A DNA stretch of 64,000 bases from Leucobacter luti (GTDB lineage Bacteria; Actinomycetota; Actinomycetes; Actinomycetales; Microbacteriaceae). Shown one piece after another: positions 1 through 7,728 of the stretch; the stretch's first letter is position 1; the number at the start of each line of letters is the position of its first letter. The notes under the pieces are model-generated. The model was not told the origin of the DNA and searched no databases. It saw nothing but the letters and a program-made list of their open reading frames with translations. The DNA is taken from assembly GCF_004217175.1 (NCBI RefSeq), contig NZ_SHKI01000004.1:310001-374000 (forward strand), given 5' to 3'. The position numbers were made by a program, and so were the translations under genes.

Positions 1-73
1 GCAGCCAGTCGTCGTCCTCGCGCACGGCGGCGCGCGTCGCTCCGACACCAGTGCGAATCGTCCCCAAGTGCAT
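1..73 (-). CDS. Fumarylacetoacetate hydrolase-family protein, N-terminal fragment
   Basis: Only the first 24 codons are in the window; the gene runs off the left edge. The translation starts MHLGTIRTGVGATRAAVRED, which resembles the N-terminus of FAH-family proteins (a start of the type M-R-L-A-T-I-R, then a short beta-rich segment). A GGGAGC ribosome binding site lies 4 bases before the ATG at 71-73. FAH-family enzymes cleave C-C bonds or hydrate/decarboxylate diketo acids in aromatic ring catabolism, which would fit the genes to the right. It is transcribed away from the RidA-family gene, so the intervening 169 bases are a divergent promoter region. The family call rests on a short stretch and is tentative. 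Confidence 0.5.
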   Translation of the reverse strand, partial: MHLGTIRTGVGATRAAVREDDDWL

Positions 74-159
74 CGTTGCTCCCGTAGGTAGGTTGGGGCG
101 GTGCGCCCCGCTGCCGTTCGAAGTCCGTTCACCGAACGCTTCATAAGTATGTCAGAATA

Positions 160-174
160 TTCACGAACGTCACA
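160..174 (-). promoter_or_regulatory. Candidate PaaX-type operator A in a divergent promoter
   Basis: The minus strand reads TGTGACGTTCGTGAA, matching the consensus TGTGAYGWTCGYRAA shared with sites at 1709, 2717 and 7643. On the plus strand the site begins with TTCACG, followed 17 bases later by ATACAT (183-188), a candidate promoter for the RidA-family gene. On the minus strand it begins with TGTGAC, followed 17 bases later by CATACT (146-151), a candidate promoter for the left-edge gene. One site could therefore control both directions. The promoters are inferred from spacing and similarity only. Confidence 0.5.
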
Positions 175-242
175 AGTACGAGATACATCGCGCACTCGTG
201 ACCTCCCCCACCGATGGGCCACGGGCCCAGAAAGAGACGACG

Positions 243-647
243 ATGTCAGCAGAAATCATTAACCCCCCGCAGCTCGTCACCCCGAAGGGCTTCGCCCACG
301 GCGTGAAGGCCGGGCCGTTCGTCTACCTCGGCGGGCAGACCGCACTCGACAGCGACTACAAGATCGTGCCCGGCGGCATCATCGAACAGTTCACACAGGC
401 ATTCAGCAATGTCCTCGCGACGCTCGAGCACGCCGGCGGCAAGCCGTCCGACCTGATCGACGTCACGATCTACCTCACCGACGTCGACGATTACCAGCGC
501 AACGGCCGAGAGATCGGCAAGATCTGGCGCGAAATGGCCGGTACCGAGTACCCGGCGATGGCCGGCCTCGGCGTCACGCAGCTGTGGCAGCCAGAGGCGC
601 TCATCGAGATTCAGGGCGTGGCCTACATCGGCGACGACCCCCAGTAA
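243..647 (+). CDS. RidA (YjgF/YER057c/UK114) family protein, atypical
   Basis: This 134-residue protein has the usual length and fold signature of the Rid family (FVYLGGQTALD near residues 30-40, then a central DVTIYLTDVDDY segment and a C-terminal IEIQGVAYIG strand). Canonical RidA hydrolyses reactive enamine/imine intermediates from PLP enzymes, using a conserved Arg in a P-A-R motif. Here the corresponding position reads P-A-M (YPAMAGLGV), so the deaminase Arg appears to be missing and the protein probably belongs to another Rid subgroup. I chose the ATG at 243, preceded by AGAAAGAGA, over an upstream in-frame ATG at 198 because family members begin close to this point. Rid proteins often accompany aromatic or amino acid degradation genes, as here. 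Confidence 0.85.
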   Translation: MSAEIINPPQLVTPKGFAHGVKAGPFVYLGGQTALDSDYKIVPGGIIEQFTQAFSNVLATLEHAGGKPSDLIDVTIYLTDVDDYQRNGREIGKIWREMAGTEYPAMAGLGVTQLWQPEALIEIQGVAYIGDDPQ

Positions 648-699
648 CACCCCGCAGCGATGCACCAGTAGCGCACCAGTGATGCAAAGGAGCAGCACA

Positions 700-1098
700 A
701 TGACCCCCGCCACAGGCCCAGTCCAGACCATCCTCGGGGAGCTCGACGAGCGCCTCGGAATCGAATTCGTCCACGTCAGCGCAGAGCGCGCCGTCGCGAC
801 CATGCCCGTCGCAGGCAACCGCCAGATTACCGGTTCACTGCACGGTGGCGCGTACTGCACACTCGCAGAGACGCTCGCCGCGCTCGCCGCCTGCGAGCAC
901 GCGGGGGACGGCCGCACCGCCGTAAGTCTCGACATCAGCGCGACACACACCGGGCGCGCGGCCGCCGGACGCGTCACGGCGAACTGCACGGCTATTCGCC
1001 TCGGCAAGTCCGTCGCGGTCTACGCCATCGAGATCGACGACGACGAGGGGCGCCGCGTGTCAACCGCCCGCGTCACCACGGTGCTCCGGGACGCATAG
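700..1098 (+). CDS. PaaI-like hotdog-fold acyl-CoA thioesterase
   Basis: This 132-residue protein has the single hotdog domain of the PaaI/4-hydroxybenzoyl-CoA thioesterase superfamily. The hallmark is GSLHGGAYCTLAETLA near residues 45-60, with HGG at the start of the central helix and an acidic residue (E of LAET) at the catalytic position. It would hydrolyse acyl-CoA, plausibly an aryl-acetyl-CoA, freeing CoA when a pathway stalls. The ATG at 700 has a strong AAAGGAG seven bases upstream, so I prefer it to the ATG at 679. The gene follows the RidA-family gene by 52 bases and is probably co-transcribed. A phenylacetate-type thioesterase beside a PaaX regulator supports an aryl-acetyl-CoA pathway; the real substrate is unknown. 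Confidence 0.85.
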   Translation: MTPATGPVQTILGELDERLGIEFVHVSAERAVATMPVAGNRQITGSLHGGAYCTLAETLAALAACEHAGDGRTAVSLDISATHTGRAAAGRVTANCTAIRLGKSVAVYAIEIDDDEGRRVSTARVTTVLRDA

Positions 1099-1164
1099 CC
1101 GAGTCACGGCAGCAACACTGGGCCACGCGCGATCGCGCGTGGCCCCGTGTTGCATTCCCAGCCG

Positions 1165-1650
1165 CTACCCGCTCCACATGTACGTGTACGGGTGCGAGCA
1201 CGCCTCGAACACGTTGCCCCACGGGTCTTCGCAGTACACGATCTCGAAGCCGCGGTCCGGGTCGATGGCCACCACCTCCGAGCGCTGCACTCCGCCCGCG
1301 GCGACCACCTGCTCGGCGAGCGCCGCCACATCGCGCGCCGTCACCGCGAAGTGGTTCACGCCGCTGCGCCAGAACTCGAACGCGTCCGCCGGCCGCTCGT
1401 ACGCCGGGGCGTCGAACTGAAACACCTCGAACCCCGCCCCGTCCGGCGATGCCATGTGCGCGAACTGAAACCGGGTGAACCCCACCCCGTAGATGCCGGT
1501 GGCGGCCACCCCGAGCGGGCTGTCATCCTCGTGGACCGCGATCGGCCCGGCCAGAAGATAATACCCGAGCACCTCGCGGTACCAATCGACGGCATCGCCA
1601 AGATTCGGTACCGTAATACCGACGTGGGAGAACGTGGGACTGATGTTCAT
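1165..1650 (-). CDS. VOC (glyoxalase/dioxygenase-like) family protein
   Basis: This 161-residue protein has two beta-alpha-beta-beta-beta units of the vicinal oxygen chelate fold. Candidate metal ligands are His in FSHVGITVPNL near residue 9, His in GVNHFAVTARD near residue 100, and Glu in the terminal DPWGNVFEACS motif. Members include glyoxalases, extradiol dioxygenases and epimerases; nothing here fixes the reaction. The start at 1650 has AAGGAGCG just upstream (minus strand) and fits the family N-terminus. The gene diverges from the PaaX-family gene, with operator candidate D between them, and converges on the thioesterase gene. It may act on an aromatic or methylglyoxal-like intermediate, which is inference from context. 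Confidence 0.8.
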   Translation of the reverse strand: MNISPTFSHVGITVPNLGDAVDWYREVLGYYLLAGPIAVHEDDSPLGVAATGIYGVGFTRFQFAHMASPDGAGFEVFQFDAPAYERPADAFEFWRSGVNHFAVTARDVAALAEQVVAAGGVQRSEVVAIDPDRGFEIVYCEDPWGNVFEACSHPYTYMWSG

Positions 1651-1708
1651 GAACGCTCCTTCAATCTGAGCACACTCCGTCGGGCTCCTCACAAAACTGT
1701 CACGATTC

Positions 1709-1723
1709 TGTGATGATCGCAAC
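1709..1723 (+). promoter_or_regulatory. Candidate PaaX-type operator D (autoregulation site)
   Basis: TGTGATGATCGCAAC lies between the VOC gene (minus) and the PaaX-family gene (plus) and matches the shared 15-bp consensus except at its last base. It is the copy most like the TGTGATTCG core I recall for E. coli PaaX sites. On the minus strand it starts with GTTGCG, followed 17 bases later by ACAGTT, a weak candidate promoter for the VOC gene. Its position would allow the regulator to control itself and the divergent gene. Confidence 0.45.
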
Positions 1724-1770
1724 AGAAATGTCGAGGACCTCACCCTCGCAGAGCAGACAGGTCCCAACAC

Positions 1771-2592
1771 ATGAGTTCACACACCTCCCGCACACTGCTG
1801 GTCACCCTCCTGGGCGCGTTCGCCCGCCGCACCGGCAACTGGATGCCCATTAAGGGGATCGTTGCACTCCTGGAGGAGCTCGGGATCGACGAGTCGAGCA
1901 CCCGCACCGGAGTCTCCCGCCTCAAGAAGCGCGGCTGGCTCGTCCCAGAAAAGCGGGACGGTCGCAGTGGTTACCACCTCACCGCCCTCGCTCAGGGCAT
2001 GCTCGCATCCGGCGACGAGTACATCTGGCACTCGCGCCAGCCCGCGACACTCTCCGACGGCTGGTGCATCGCCACGTTTTCAATCCCGGAGCAGCATCGC
2101 GCGAAGCGCCACCTGCTGCGCTCACGGCTCGCCTCGCTCGGCTTCGGCAACGTGGGGCAGGGGGTCTGGATCGCGCCGGCGCGCATGGCGGCCGACGCCC
2201 TCGAACTCATTGATCACCTCGAACTCACCAACAACACCAACCTCTTCGTCGGTCGACACGGCGGGGGTCAGGATCTCACGCGCATGGCCCGCGAGAGCTG
2301 GGACCTCGACGGCATCGACGCCGGCTACCGCGAGTTCATCGCGCGCCACCAGCCCGGACTCCAGGCGCTCCTGCGCCGCGCACCCGAAGAGCTCGCCCCG
2401 CGCGATTTCTTCGTCCACTACCTGCGCGCGCTCGACGACTGGCGCATCCTCCCCATGCGGGATCCAGGCCTCCCCCGAGAGCTCCTACGCAGCGACTGGG
2501 CGGGGGACCCGGCAACGCGCCTGATCGAGGAGATCGTGACGCGCCTCGACGACGCGGCGTTCGCGTTCGTGACGGATACGATCGCCGGATAA
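1771..2592 (+). CDS. PaaX-family transcriptional repressor
   Basis: This 273-residue protein has the architecture of PaaX: an N-terminal winged helix with TLLVTLLGAFARRTGNWMPIKGIVALLEELGID (first 40 residues) and the recognition-helix segment STRTGVSRLKKRGWL. A central domain follows with the typical GWCIATFSIPEQHR and LASLGFGNVGQGVWIAP, then a C-terminal domain with RDFFVHYLRALDDWR. PaaX represses phenylacetate catabolic genes and is released by phenylacetyl-CoA. Here no paa ring-oxidation genes are present; the neighbours instead make aryl-acetyl-CoA from keto acids, so the effector is plausibly an aryl-acetyl-CoA (inference). Four matching 15-bp motifs in this region are its candidate operators. 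Length and motif order are normal for the family. Confidence 0.9.
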   Translation: MSSHTSRTLLVTLLGAFARRTGNWMPIKGIVALLEELGIDESSTRTGVSRLKKRGWLVPEKRDGRSGYHLTALAQGMLASGDEYIWHSRQPATLSDGWCIATFSIPEQHRAKRHLLRSRLASLGFGNVGQGVWIAPARMAADALELIDHLELTNNTNLFVGRHGGGQDLTRMARESWDLDGIDAGYREFIARHQPGLQALLRRAPEELAPRDFFVHYLRALDDWRILPMRDPGLPRELLRSDWAGDPATRLIEEIVTRLDDAAFAFVTDTIAG

Positions 2593-2716
2593 CCGCTTCA
2601 CACCAGCCCTCAGCGCCCCCGGGCTGCCGCACCTCGCGCCGGCACCCCGCGGGCGCCGGCGTTCCCGGGCGCCCGTAACCGCGCGTTCACGGCAGCATTA
2701 CATTTCAAACATTCTA

Positions 2717-2731
2717 TTGACGAACGTTACG
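2717..2731 (-). promoter_or_regulatory. Candidate PaaX-type operator B over the -35 box
   Basis: The minus strand reads CGTAACGTTCGTCAA, which differs from the consensus TGTGAYGWTCGYRAA at three positions. On the plus strand the site starts exactly with the -35 hexamer TTGACG of the transporter promoter, so a bound repressor would occlude RNA polymerase. Confidence 0.5.
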
Positions 2732-2777
2732 TATCTGGGATAGATATTGTGCTGTCGCTGTCGACACCTGGGGGTCC

Positions 2778-2804
2778 GGCGTTTCGGAAGACATCCGAAA
2801 CGCC
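2778..2804 (+). repeat. Perfect 10-bp stem hairpin in the transporter leader
   Basis: GGCGTTTCGG (2778-2787) and CCGAAACGCC (2795-2804) are exact inverted repeats around a 7-base loop AAGACAT. The hairpin lies about 30 bases into the predicted 5' leader and 100 bases before the start codon. It is not followed by a T run, so it is not a standard terminator. It could be an RNA stability or attenuation element, or a DNA operator. Confidence 0.7.
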
Positions 2805-2904
2805 ACGTCGTTCTCGCCCAGCACCGGCGCCGACGAGTCCGACCACACCCAGACGAGGCGCCTCAGAGTCGAGCCGCCCCGTCGTCACAGGAAGGCCCGA
2901 GACC

Positions 2905-4110
2905 ATGCGGAAACCCGCCCTCATCTCACTCACGGTTGCCGCCGTGGGCGCGCTCGCACTCTCCGGATGCGTGGCAGCAGCCCCCGATCCCGGCTCAAAC
3001 TCCGGGGGCGAGACCGCCGCGAGCGGCGACACCATTCTCATCGGCGCGGTGATGGCCGAGACCGGCTTCATGTCGCCGTTCGACACCCCGGCGCTCAACG
3101 CCATGAAAATCGCCGTTGACGAGCTGAACGATGCCGGCGGCATCGACGGCTCCCCCGTCGAACTCTCCGTGATCGATACTGGCTCAGACTTCGAAAAGTA
3201 CGCGCCAGCGGCGCAGAGCCTCATCGACGACGGCGCGAAGGTGCTGATGGTCACCTGCGACTACGACACCGCGGTGCCCGCGTCCCAGGTCGCCGAGCAG
3301 AACAACATTCTCAACATCGCACCCTGCGTGGGCGACACGATCTATGGCCCCGAGGGTGGACTCGAGATCGGCTTCTCGCTCGGCAACGCCGTCCCCGGCG
3401 AGGCAAGCGTGATGGCCGAGTTTGCCGCCGACCAGGGCTGGAAGAGCGCCGTGTTCGTCAAGGATGACTCGATCAAGTACACGCAGAACCAGTGTGAGAC
3501 CGCGGCGAAGCGCTTCACCGAGCTCGGCGGCACCGAGATCGCGACCTACACCTTCAAGCAGGGCGACTCGATCAAGGAGACGGTGTCGAAGATCTCCGGC
3601 GGCGAGGCGCCAGACGTGGTCTTTAACTGCAGCTACGGTGAGGGTGGCGGCAAGGCCGCGAAGGAACTCCGCGACGGCGGCATTGACACCCCCATCGTCT
3701 CGGGGTTCGGCATGGACGGCACGTTCTGGCTGGGCGCAATCCCCGGGCTGACCGATTACTACATCGTCACCTACCCGTCCGTGTGGGGCGACGACAGCGA
3801 TCCGAAGGTCAATGAGGCGTCTGCAACCTACGAAGAGGTCTACGGCGCACGCCCCGAAAACGGCAGCATGACGACCGGCAACGCGGCGATCGAGGCCGTG
3901 CAAATCGCGTTTGACGAGGCAGGCTCCTGGGACGGTGACAAGCTCGCGGCGGCGTTCACCGGGTTTACCGACGTGCCGCTGCTCGTGGGGCCCACCTCGT
4001 TCTCGGAGGAGCTGCACGTCAACGTGGACCGCCCCCAGCGGGTGCTCCAGGTCGCCGACGGTGCGCTCACGCACCTTGAGACGCGCGCGCCCGAGAAGGT
4101 CATCCGCTAG
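2905..4110 (+). CDS. ABC transporter substrate-binding lipoprotein, LivK/HAAT type
   Basis: This 401-residue precursor begins with a lipoprotein signal, MRKPALISLTVAAVGALALS then GC, so Cys27 or so is the lipidated residue. The mature part is a type I periplasmic-binding fold (ANF/LivK family) that starts ILIGAVMAETGFMSPFDTPALNAMKIAVDELNDAGGI and shows the usual A-Q-S-L-I-D-D-G, VMVTCDYDTAVPA-like and GMDGTFW elements. It captures the ligand outside the membrane and delivers it to the permeases encoded downstream. The start at 2905 is fixed by AGGAAGG and by the signal peptide. The HAAT family transports branched-chain or aromatic amino acids, amides, urea and aryl acids; the adjacent iorAB genes make an aromatic ligand likely. 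Confidence 0.9.
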   Translation: MRKPALISLTVAAVGALALSGCVAAAPDPGSNSGGETAASGDTILIGAVMAETGFMSPFDTPALNAMKIAVDELNDAGGIDGSPVELSVIDTGSDFEKYAPAAQSLIDDGAKVLMVTCDYDTAVPASQVAEQNNILNIAPCVGDTIYGPEGGLEIGFSLGNAVPGEASVMAEFAADQGWKSAVFVKDDSIKYTQNQCETAAKRFTELGGTEIATYTFKQGDSIKETVSKISGGEAPDVVFNCSYGEGGGKAAKELRDGGIDTPIVSGFGMDGTFWLGAIPGLTDYYIVTYPSVWGDDSDPKVNEASATYEEVYGARPENGSMTTGNAAIEAVQIAFDEAGSWDGDKLAAAFTGFTDVPLLVGPTSFSEELHVNVDRPQRVLQVADGALTHLETRAPEKVIR

Positions 4111-4122
4111 TCGGATCCAGCA

Positions 4123-4899
4123 ATGATGCACAGCACCGCAGCTCCCCCCGCAGGCACCGCAGGCCTGCGGGGGGAATCCCTCTCACGCGCCTACGCCGGT
4201 GTGCAAGCACTCAGTGACGTCACACTCGACATCCCGCGCGGCCGGGTCACCGGCCTCATCGGCGCGAACGGCGCGGGCAAATCGACCCTCGTGAACATCC
4301 TCACCGGCTACGACCGCCCGGACACCGGCCGGGTAACCGCAGACGGCGACGACCTCACCGGCGTCCGCGCTGAGCGTCGCGCGCGCCGCGGCGTCGCGCG
4401 CACGTTCCAGCACGGTCACCTGTTCAGCCGGTGCACGGTGCTCGAAAACGTCGAGGTCACCGCCCTCGCCTGCGGCGCTGGGCGCCGCGCGGCCCGGACA
4501 CTCGCCCGCGAGCTCCTCGGCGAGCTGCAGCTTGGCGAGTGGATGCTGCACGACGCTGACCGGCTGCCGCACGGGGTCGAGCGGCGCCTCGGCGTCGCCC
4601 GAGCGCTCGCCACTCAACCCAACTATGTGCTGCTCGACGAGCCCGCGGCCGGACTCAACGACGGCGAGGCAGCGCACCTGCGCGGCACGATGCGGGCGGT
4701 CGCAGCCCGCGACGTCGGCGTGCTGCTCATCGACCACAACATGCCGCTCGTGTTCTCGAGCTGCGACTACATTTACGTCCTCGGCGCGGGCAAGAACGTA
4801 CTCGACGGCACCCCAGACGCGGTGCGCCACGACGAGCGCCTGGCCAGCAGCTACCTGGGCAGCGCAGCGCAGCAGATCGCGGACGGGGCGCTCGCATGA
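4123..4899 (+). CDS. ABC transporter ATP-binding protein, LivG type
   Basis: This 258-residue ATPase has Walker A GANGAGKST (near residue 50), the HAAT-specific RTFQ segment (VARTFQHGHLF), and Walker B YVLLDEPAAGLN followed by an H-loop in LLIDHNMPLVF. The signature motif is degenerate: it reads GVERRLGVARAL where LSxGxQ-RRLEIARAL is expected (HGVERRLG). It would energise the importer as one half of the ATPase dimer with the next gene product. It starts 12 bases after the binding-protein gene and its last bases overlap the next gene as ATGA, so it is translationally coupled. Confidence 0.9.
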   Translation: MMHSTAAPPAGTAGLRGESLSRAYAGVQALSDVTLDIPRGRVTGLIGANGAGKSTLVNILTGYDRPDTGRVTADGDDLTGVRAERRARRGVARTFQHGHLFSRCTVLENVEVTALACGAGRRAARTLARELLGELQLGEWMLHDADRLPHGVERRLGVARALATQPNYVLLDEPAAGLNDGEAAHLRGTMRAVAARDVGVLLIDHNMPLVFSSCDYIYVLGAGKNVLDGTPDAVRHDERLASSYLGSAAQQIADGALA

Positions 4900-5627
4900 G
4901 GGCGCCGTCCGCGCCGGAGCGCCTCCTCACCGTCGCCGGCCTCCGCGTCTCCTACCGCGGCATCGCCGCGGTGACCGACGTCGACTTCCACGTCGACGCC
5001 GGCGAGCTCGTCGGCATCATCGGGCCGAACGGCGCCGGCAAGTCCTCGACGATGCACGCAATCGTCGGCGCGGTCCGCGCGAGCGCGACCACACTCGAGT
5101 TCGCTGGGCGCGGGCTCGCCGGACAGCCGACCGAGCGGATCGCCCGTCGCGGCATCGCGCTCGTCCAGGAGGGGCACAACGTCTTCGGTCGGCTCACCGT
5201 CCGAGAGAACCTGCGCCTCGGGTCAACCGCTCGCGCCAGCTCGGACGGCCTGGCCGAAGATCTGCGCTGGGTCCTCTCGCTGTTTCCGATCCTCGACGAG
5301 TTCGCCGACCGCCAGGCAGGCCTGCTCTCCGGTGGGCAGCAGCAGCAGCTCGCGATCGGTCGGGCGCTGCTCGCCGCGCCGCGGCTGCTCGCTCTCGACG
5401 AGCCATCACTCGGCCTCTCCCCCACCGCGGTCGACACCGTGTTCGCGTCGATCGCGGCGATCCGGGAGCGCGGCACCGCCGTGCTGCTGGTCGAGCAGCG
5501 CGCGCAGCAGGCGGTCGCAGCCGCGGACCGCACGCACGTACTCAGCGAGGGCCGCATCACCATGACCCTCGGCCCGGAACACGCGAACGACTCAGCCCTC
5601 CTCATGAAAGCGTATCTCGGCTCGTGA
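4896..5627 (+). CDS. ABC transporter ATP-binding protein, LivF type
   Basis: This 243-residue ATPase pairs with the LivG-type protein. Visible motifs are Walker A GPNGAGKSS, the Q-loop VQEGHNVFGRLTV (typical of LivF), the signature LLSGGQQQQLAIGRAL, and Walker B LLALDEPSLGLSP followed by a switch region at LLVEQRAQQA, where the usual H-loop position reads Q-R-A-Q-Q. The start ATG overlaps the preceding stop (ATGA) and its own stop overlaps the GTG of the next gene, so five genes form one operon. Confidence 0.9.
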   Translation: MRAPSAPERLLTVAGLRVSYRGIAAVTDVDFHVDAGELVGIIGPNGAGKSSTMHAIVGAVRASATTLEFAGRGLAGQPTERIARRGIALVQEGHNVFGRLTVRENLRLGSTARASSDGLAEDLRWVLSLFPILDEFADRQAGLLSGGQQQQLAIGRALLAAPRLLALDEPSLGLSPTAVDTVFASIAAIRERGTAVLLVEQRAQQAVAAADRTHVLSEGRITMTLGPEHANDSALLMKAYLGS

Positions 5628-6505
5628 ACATCATTCAGGCACTCTTCGACGCGGTATCGACCGGCGCCGTGTACGCGCTCGCGGCGCTCGGCATCGGCCT
5701 CGTGTTCGGGGTCATGCGGCTCGCGAACTTCGCGAACGGCGAGCTCATCACCGCCGCGGGCTACGCGCTCATCATCCTCTGGCCAGTCTCGTGGCCGCTC
5801 GCGATCGTCGCGTCCATCGCGGTCGCCGTCGCGCTCGCCCTCGCAATGGACGCGGCGGTCTTCCGCTGGATCCGCTCGCAGCCGCCCGCCACGCTCCTCA
5901 TCGCGAGCTTCGGGGTGAGTATCCTGCTGCAGCGCGTCTACGATGGCGTCTTCGGCACGAACGTGCTCTCCGCGGCGGTCGCCCCGGGTCTCGCCACCTC
6001 GATTCGGATCGGCGAGCTTCGCATCAACCTCATCACGATCGTCTCGATCGTGCTCGCGGGGGTGCTCCTGGTGGCGGTGCGCGTCTTCCTCACACGCACG
6101 CGCATGGGGCTGCAGGTCCAGGCCGCGTCCGAGGACTTCCGCGCCGCGCGGGTGCTCGGGATCCGCGCGGGGAGCGTGATCGCACTCACGTTCGCCATCA
6201 GCGGGATCCTCGCCGCGGCGATCGCGTTCGTGCTCACCGCGCAGTCCGGGTCGGTCGGTCCCACCTTCGGGGTGCAGGTCACCCTGTTCGCCCTGATCGG
6301 GTCTACCATCGGGGGCCTCGGCAGGCTCGGCGGCAGCGTCGCCGGCGGGTTCCTCGTCGGATTCGCGGTCTCGCTCTTCACCACGTTCCTGCCCGCCTGG
6401 ATCAACGACTTCCGTATCGCGTTCGTCTACTTGCTCGTGGCGATCGTGCTCGTGATCGCCCCCAACGGCATCTTCGCCAGCCGCACCTCGAAGGAGCGCA
6501 CATGA
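5624..6505 (+). CDS. Branched-chain/aromatic amino acid type ABC permease, LivH type
   Basis: This 293-residue membrane protein starts at GTG 5624 (overlapping the preceding stop as GTGA) with MNIIQALFDAVSTGAVYALA, the usual LivH beginning. It has about eight hydrophobic segments and the conserved LANFANGELITAAGYA region plus the C-terminal GLGRLGGSVAGGFLVG coupling segment that contacts the ATPases. It forms the translocation pore with the LivM-type protein. The ATG of the next gene overlaps its stop. Confidence 0.9.
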   Translation: MNIIQALFDAVSTGAVYALAALGIGLVFGVMRLANFANGELITAAGYALIILWPVSWPLAIVASIAVAVALALAMDAAVFRWIRSQPPATLLIASFGVSILLQRVYDGVFGTNVLSAAVAPGLATSIRIGELRINLITIVSIVLAGVLLVAVRVFLTRTRMGLQVQAASEDFRAARVLGIRAGSVIALTFAISGILAAAIAFVLTAQSGSVGPTFGVQVTLFALIGSTIGGLGRLGGSVAGGFLVGFAVSLFTTFLPAWINDFRIAFVYLLVAIVLVIAPNGIFASRTSKERT

Positions 6506-7596
6506 CCTCGTCGAACACCGCGCCGAACGCCGTACCGCGGCGCTTCCCCGGGATCGCGATCCCCGAGCCCCTCGCGAAGGTCTGGACACTCGCCGTGCCG
6601 CTCGTGGTCGTGTGGCTGTTTTCGTTCGGGGCGAGTGCGCTGTCGCAAACCGCCGCGATCGATCTCGGGTACGCGCTCGCGAACCTCATCATCGTGGTCG
6701 CAATGTGGACGTTTATCGGCAACAGCGGCGTACTCTCGTTCGGACACATCGCGTTCGTCGCGGTGGGAGCCTGGACGCTGTCGCTGCTCACGATTCCCCC
6801 GGCGATCAAGTCGTCGATCATGCCCGAGCTGTTCCCGTTCCTCCGCGACGCGCAGGCGGGCCCGTTCGTCGCGCTGCTCGCCGCTGCGCTGGTGGGCGGC
6901 GTGCTCGCGCTGCTCAGCGGACTCGCGTTCATGCGACTCAACGGACTCGAGGCCGGTATCGCGACGTTCGCGCTCCTCATGCTCGTGGTGCAGATCCTCA
7001 CGTACTGGCAGCAGATCGGGCCGAAGGCCGGGCAGTCGATGACGGGGCTCCCGCGGAGCTTCGATCTACAAACGGTGCTCGTGATCGCGCTCGCGGTGAT
7101 CGCACTCGCGTGGCTCTACGGCCAGAGCCGCAGCGCCAGAATGCTGCGGGCCTCGCGCGACAGCGTGCAGGCCGCCCCCGCTTCCGGAGTCCGGGTCACC
7201 CTGCACCGCCTCATCTCGTTCACCGTCTCCGGCGCACTCGCCGCGGTCGGTGGGGCAGTCTGGGTGCAGCTGAACGGCGTGGCGCAGGCCTCCCAGTTCT
7301 CGCTCGATTTCACGTTCACCACCATCGCGATGCTCGTGATCGGCGGGATGCGCTCGCTGTGGGGCGCCGTGGTTGGCACGCTCGCGATCTCGGCACTCAG
7401 CCACGTGCTTGGCCTGCTTGAGCAGGGCGTGCAGCTCGGCGGAGTGATCGTGTCGCTCCCGTCGGGAAGCCGGCTCATCACGCTCGGGGCAATCATGGTC
7501 ATCATCCTGATTTTCAGGCCCGCGGGAATCACCGGCGGGCGCGAGGCGATGTGGCCGTTCCGGCCGAGGATCGCGCCGCCGGCGATGAGCGAGTAG
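6502..7596 (+). CDS. Branched-chain/aromatic amino acid type ABC permease, LivM type
   Basis: This 364-residue integral membrane protein has a polar N-terminal 25 residues followed by about ten hydrophobic segments. The LivM signature SFGHIAFVAVGAW is near residue 80, and the C-terminal IGGMRSLWGAVVGT segment matches the family coupling helix. ATG 6502 has AAGGAG upstream and overlaps the LivH-type stop. A 132-base gap then separates it from iorA, which has its own candidate promoter. Confidence 0.9.
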   Translation: MTSSNTAPNAVPRRFPGIAIPEPLAKVWTLAVPLVVVWLFSFGASALSQTAAIDLGYALANLIIVVAMWTFIGNSGVLSFGHIAFVAVGAWTLSLLTIPPAIKSSIMPELFPFLRDAQAGPFVALLAAALVGGVLALLSGLAFMRLNGLEAGIATFALLMLVVQILTYWQQIGPKAGQSMTGLPRSFDLQTVLVIALAVIALAWLYGQSRSARMLRASRDSVQAAPASGVRVTLHRLISFTVSGALAAVGGAVWVQLNGVAQASQFSLDFTFTTIAMLVIGGMRSLWGAVVGTLAISALSHVLGLLEQGVQLGGVIVSLPSGSRLITLGAIMVIILIFRPAGITGGREAMWPFRPRIAPPAMSE

Positions 7597-7642
7597 TGTC
7601 CCTCTCGGGCCGCTCCACACTGCAAATAGTTCATTTCATTTG

Positions 7643-7657
7643 TGTGACGATCGCATT
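7643..7657 (+). promoter_or_regulatory. Candidate PaaX-type operator C and iorA promoter
   Basis: TGTGACGATCGCATT matches the shared consensus at 13-14 of 15 positions. Its first six bases, TGTGAC, lie 17 bases before TATATT (7666-7671), the best -10 candidate in an AT-rich stretch (7620-7680) upstream of iorA. The same geometry (TGTGAC, 17 bases, -10) is seen for operator A on the minus strand. The site suggests that the oxidoreductase genes are co-regulated with the importer. Confidence 0.5.
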
Positions 7658-7728
7658 TTGTTTGATATATTTATCGGAACGGTCAATGGGGAGCCGTGCG
7701 TCAATGGTGACACGAAAGGGCAGAAATC

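Larger units (their letters stand above)
2593..2904 (+). promoter_or_regulatory. Promoter and long leader of the ABC importer operon
   Basis: This 312-base gap holds no convincing gene. It contains TTGACG (2717-2722) followed 18 bases later by TAGATA (2741-2746), a good sigma-70-type promoter embedded in an unusually AT-rich patch. Operator candidate B overlaps the -35 box. The predicted transcript has a leader of about 150 bases containing the hairpin at 2778-2804. The ribosome binding site AGGAAGG (2889-2895) precedes the ATG at 2905. The first 100 bases after the PaaX-family gene show no clear terminator. Confidence 0.6.

Noticed and set aside
4952..6589. Very long open frame antisense to the importer genes (545 codons), and similar ones at 8023-9750 and 22709-23980
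   Set aside because: They are Arg/Asp/Gly-rich, show no family motifs and lie opposite well-supported genes; long antisense frames are expected at this GC content.
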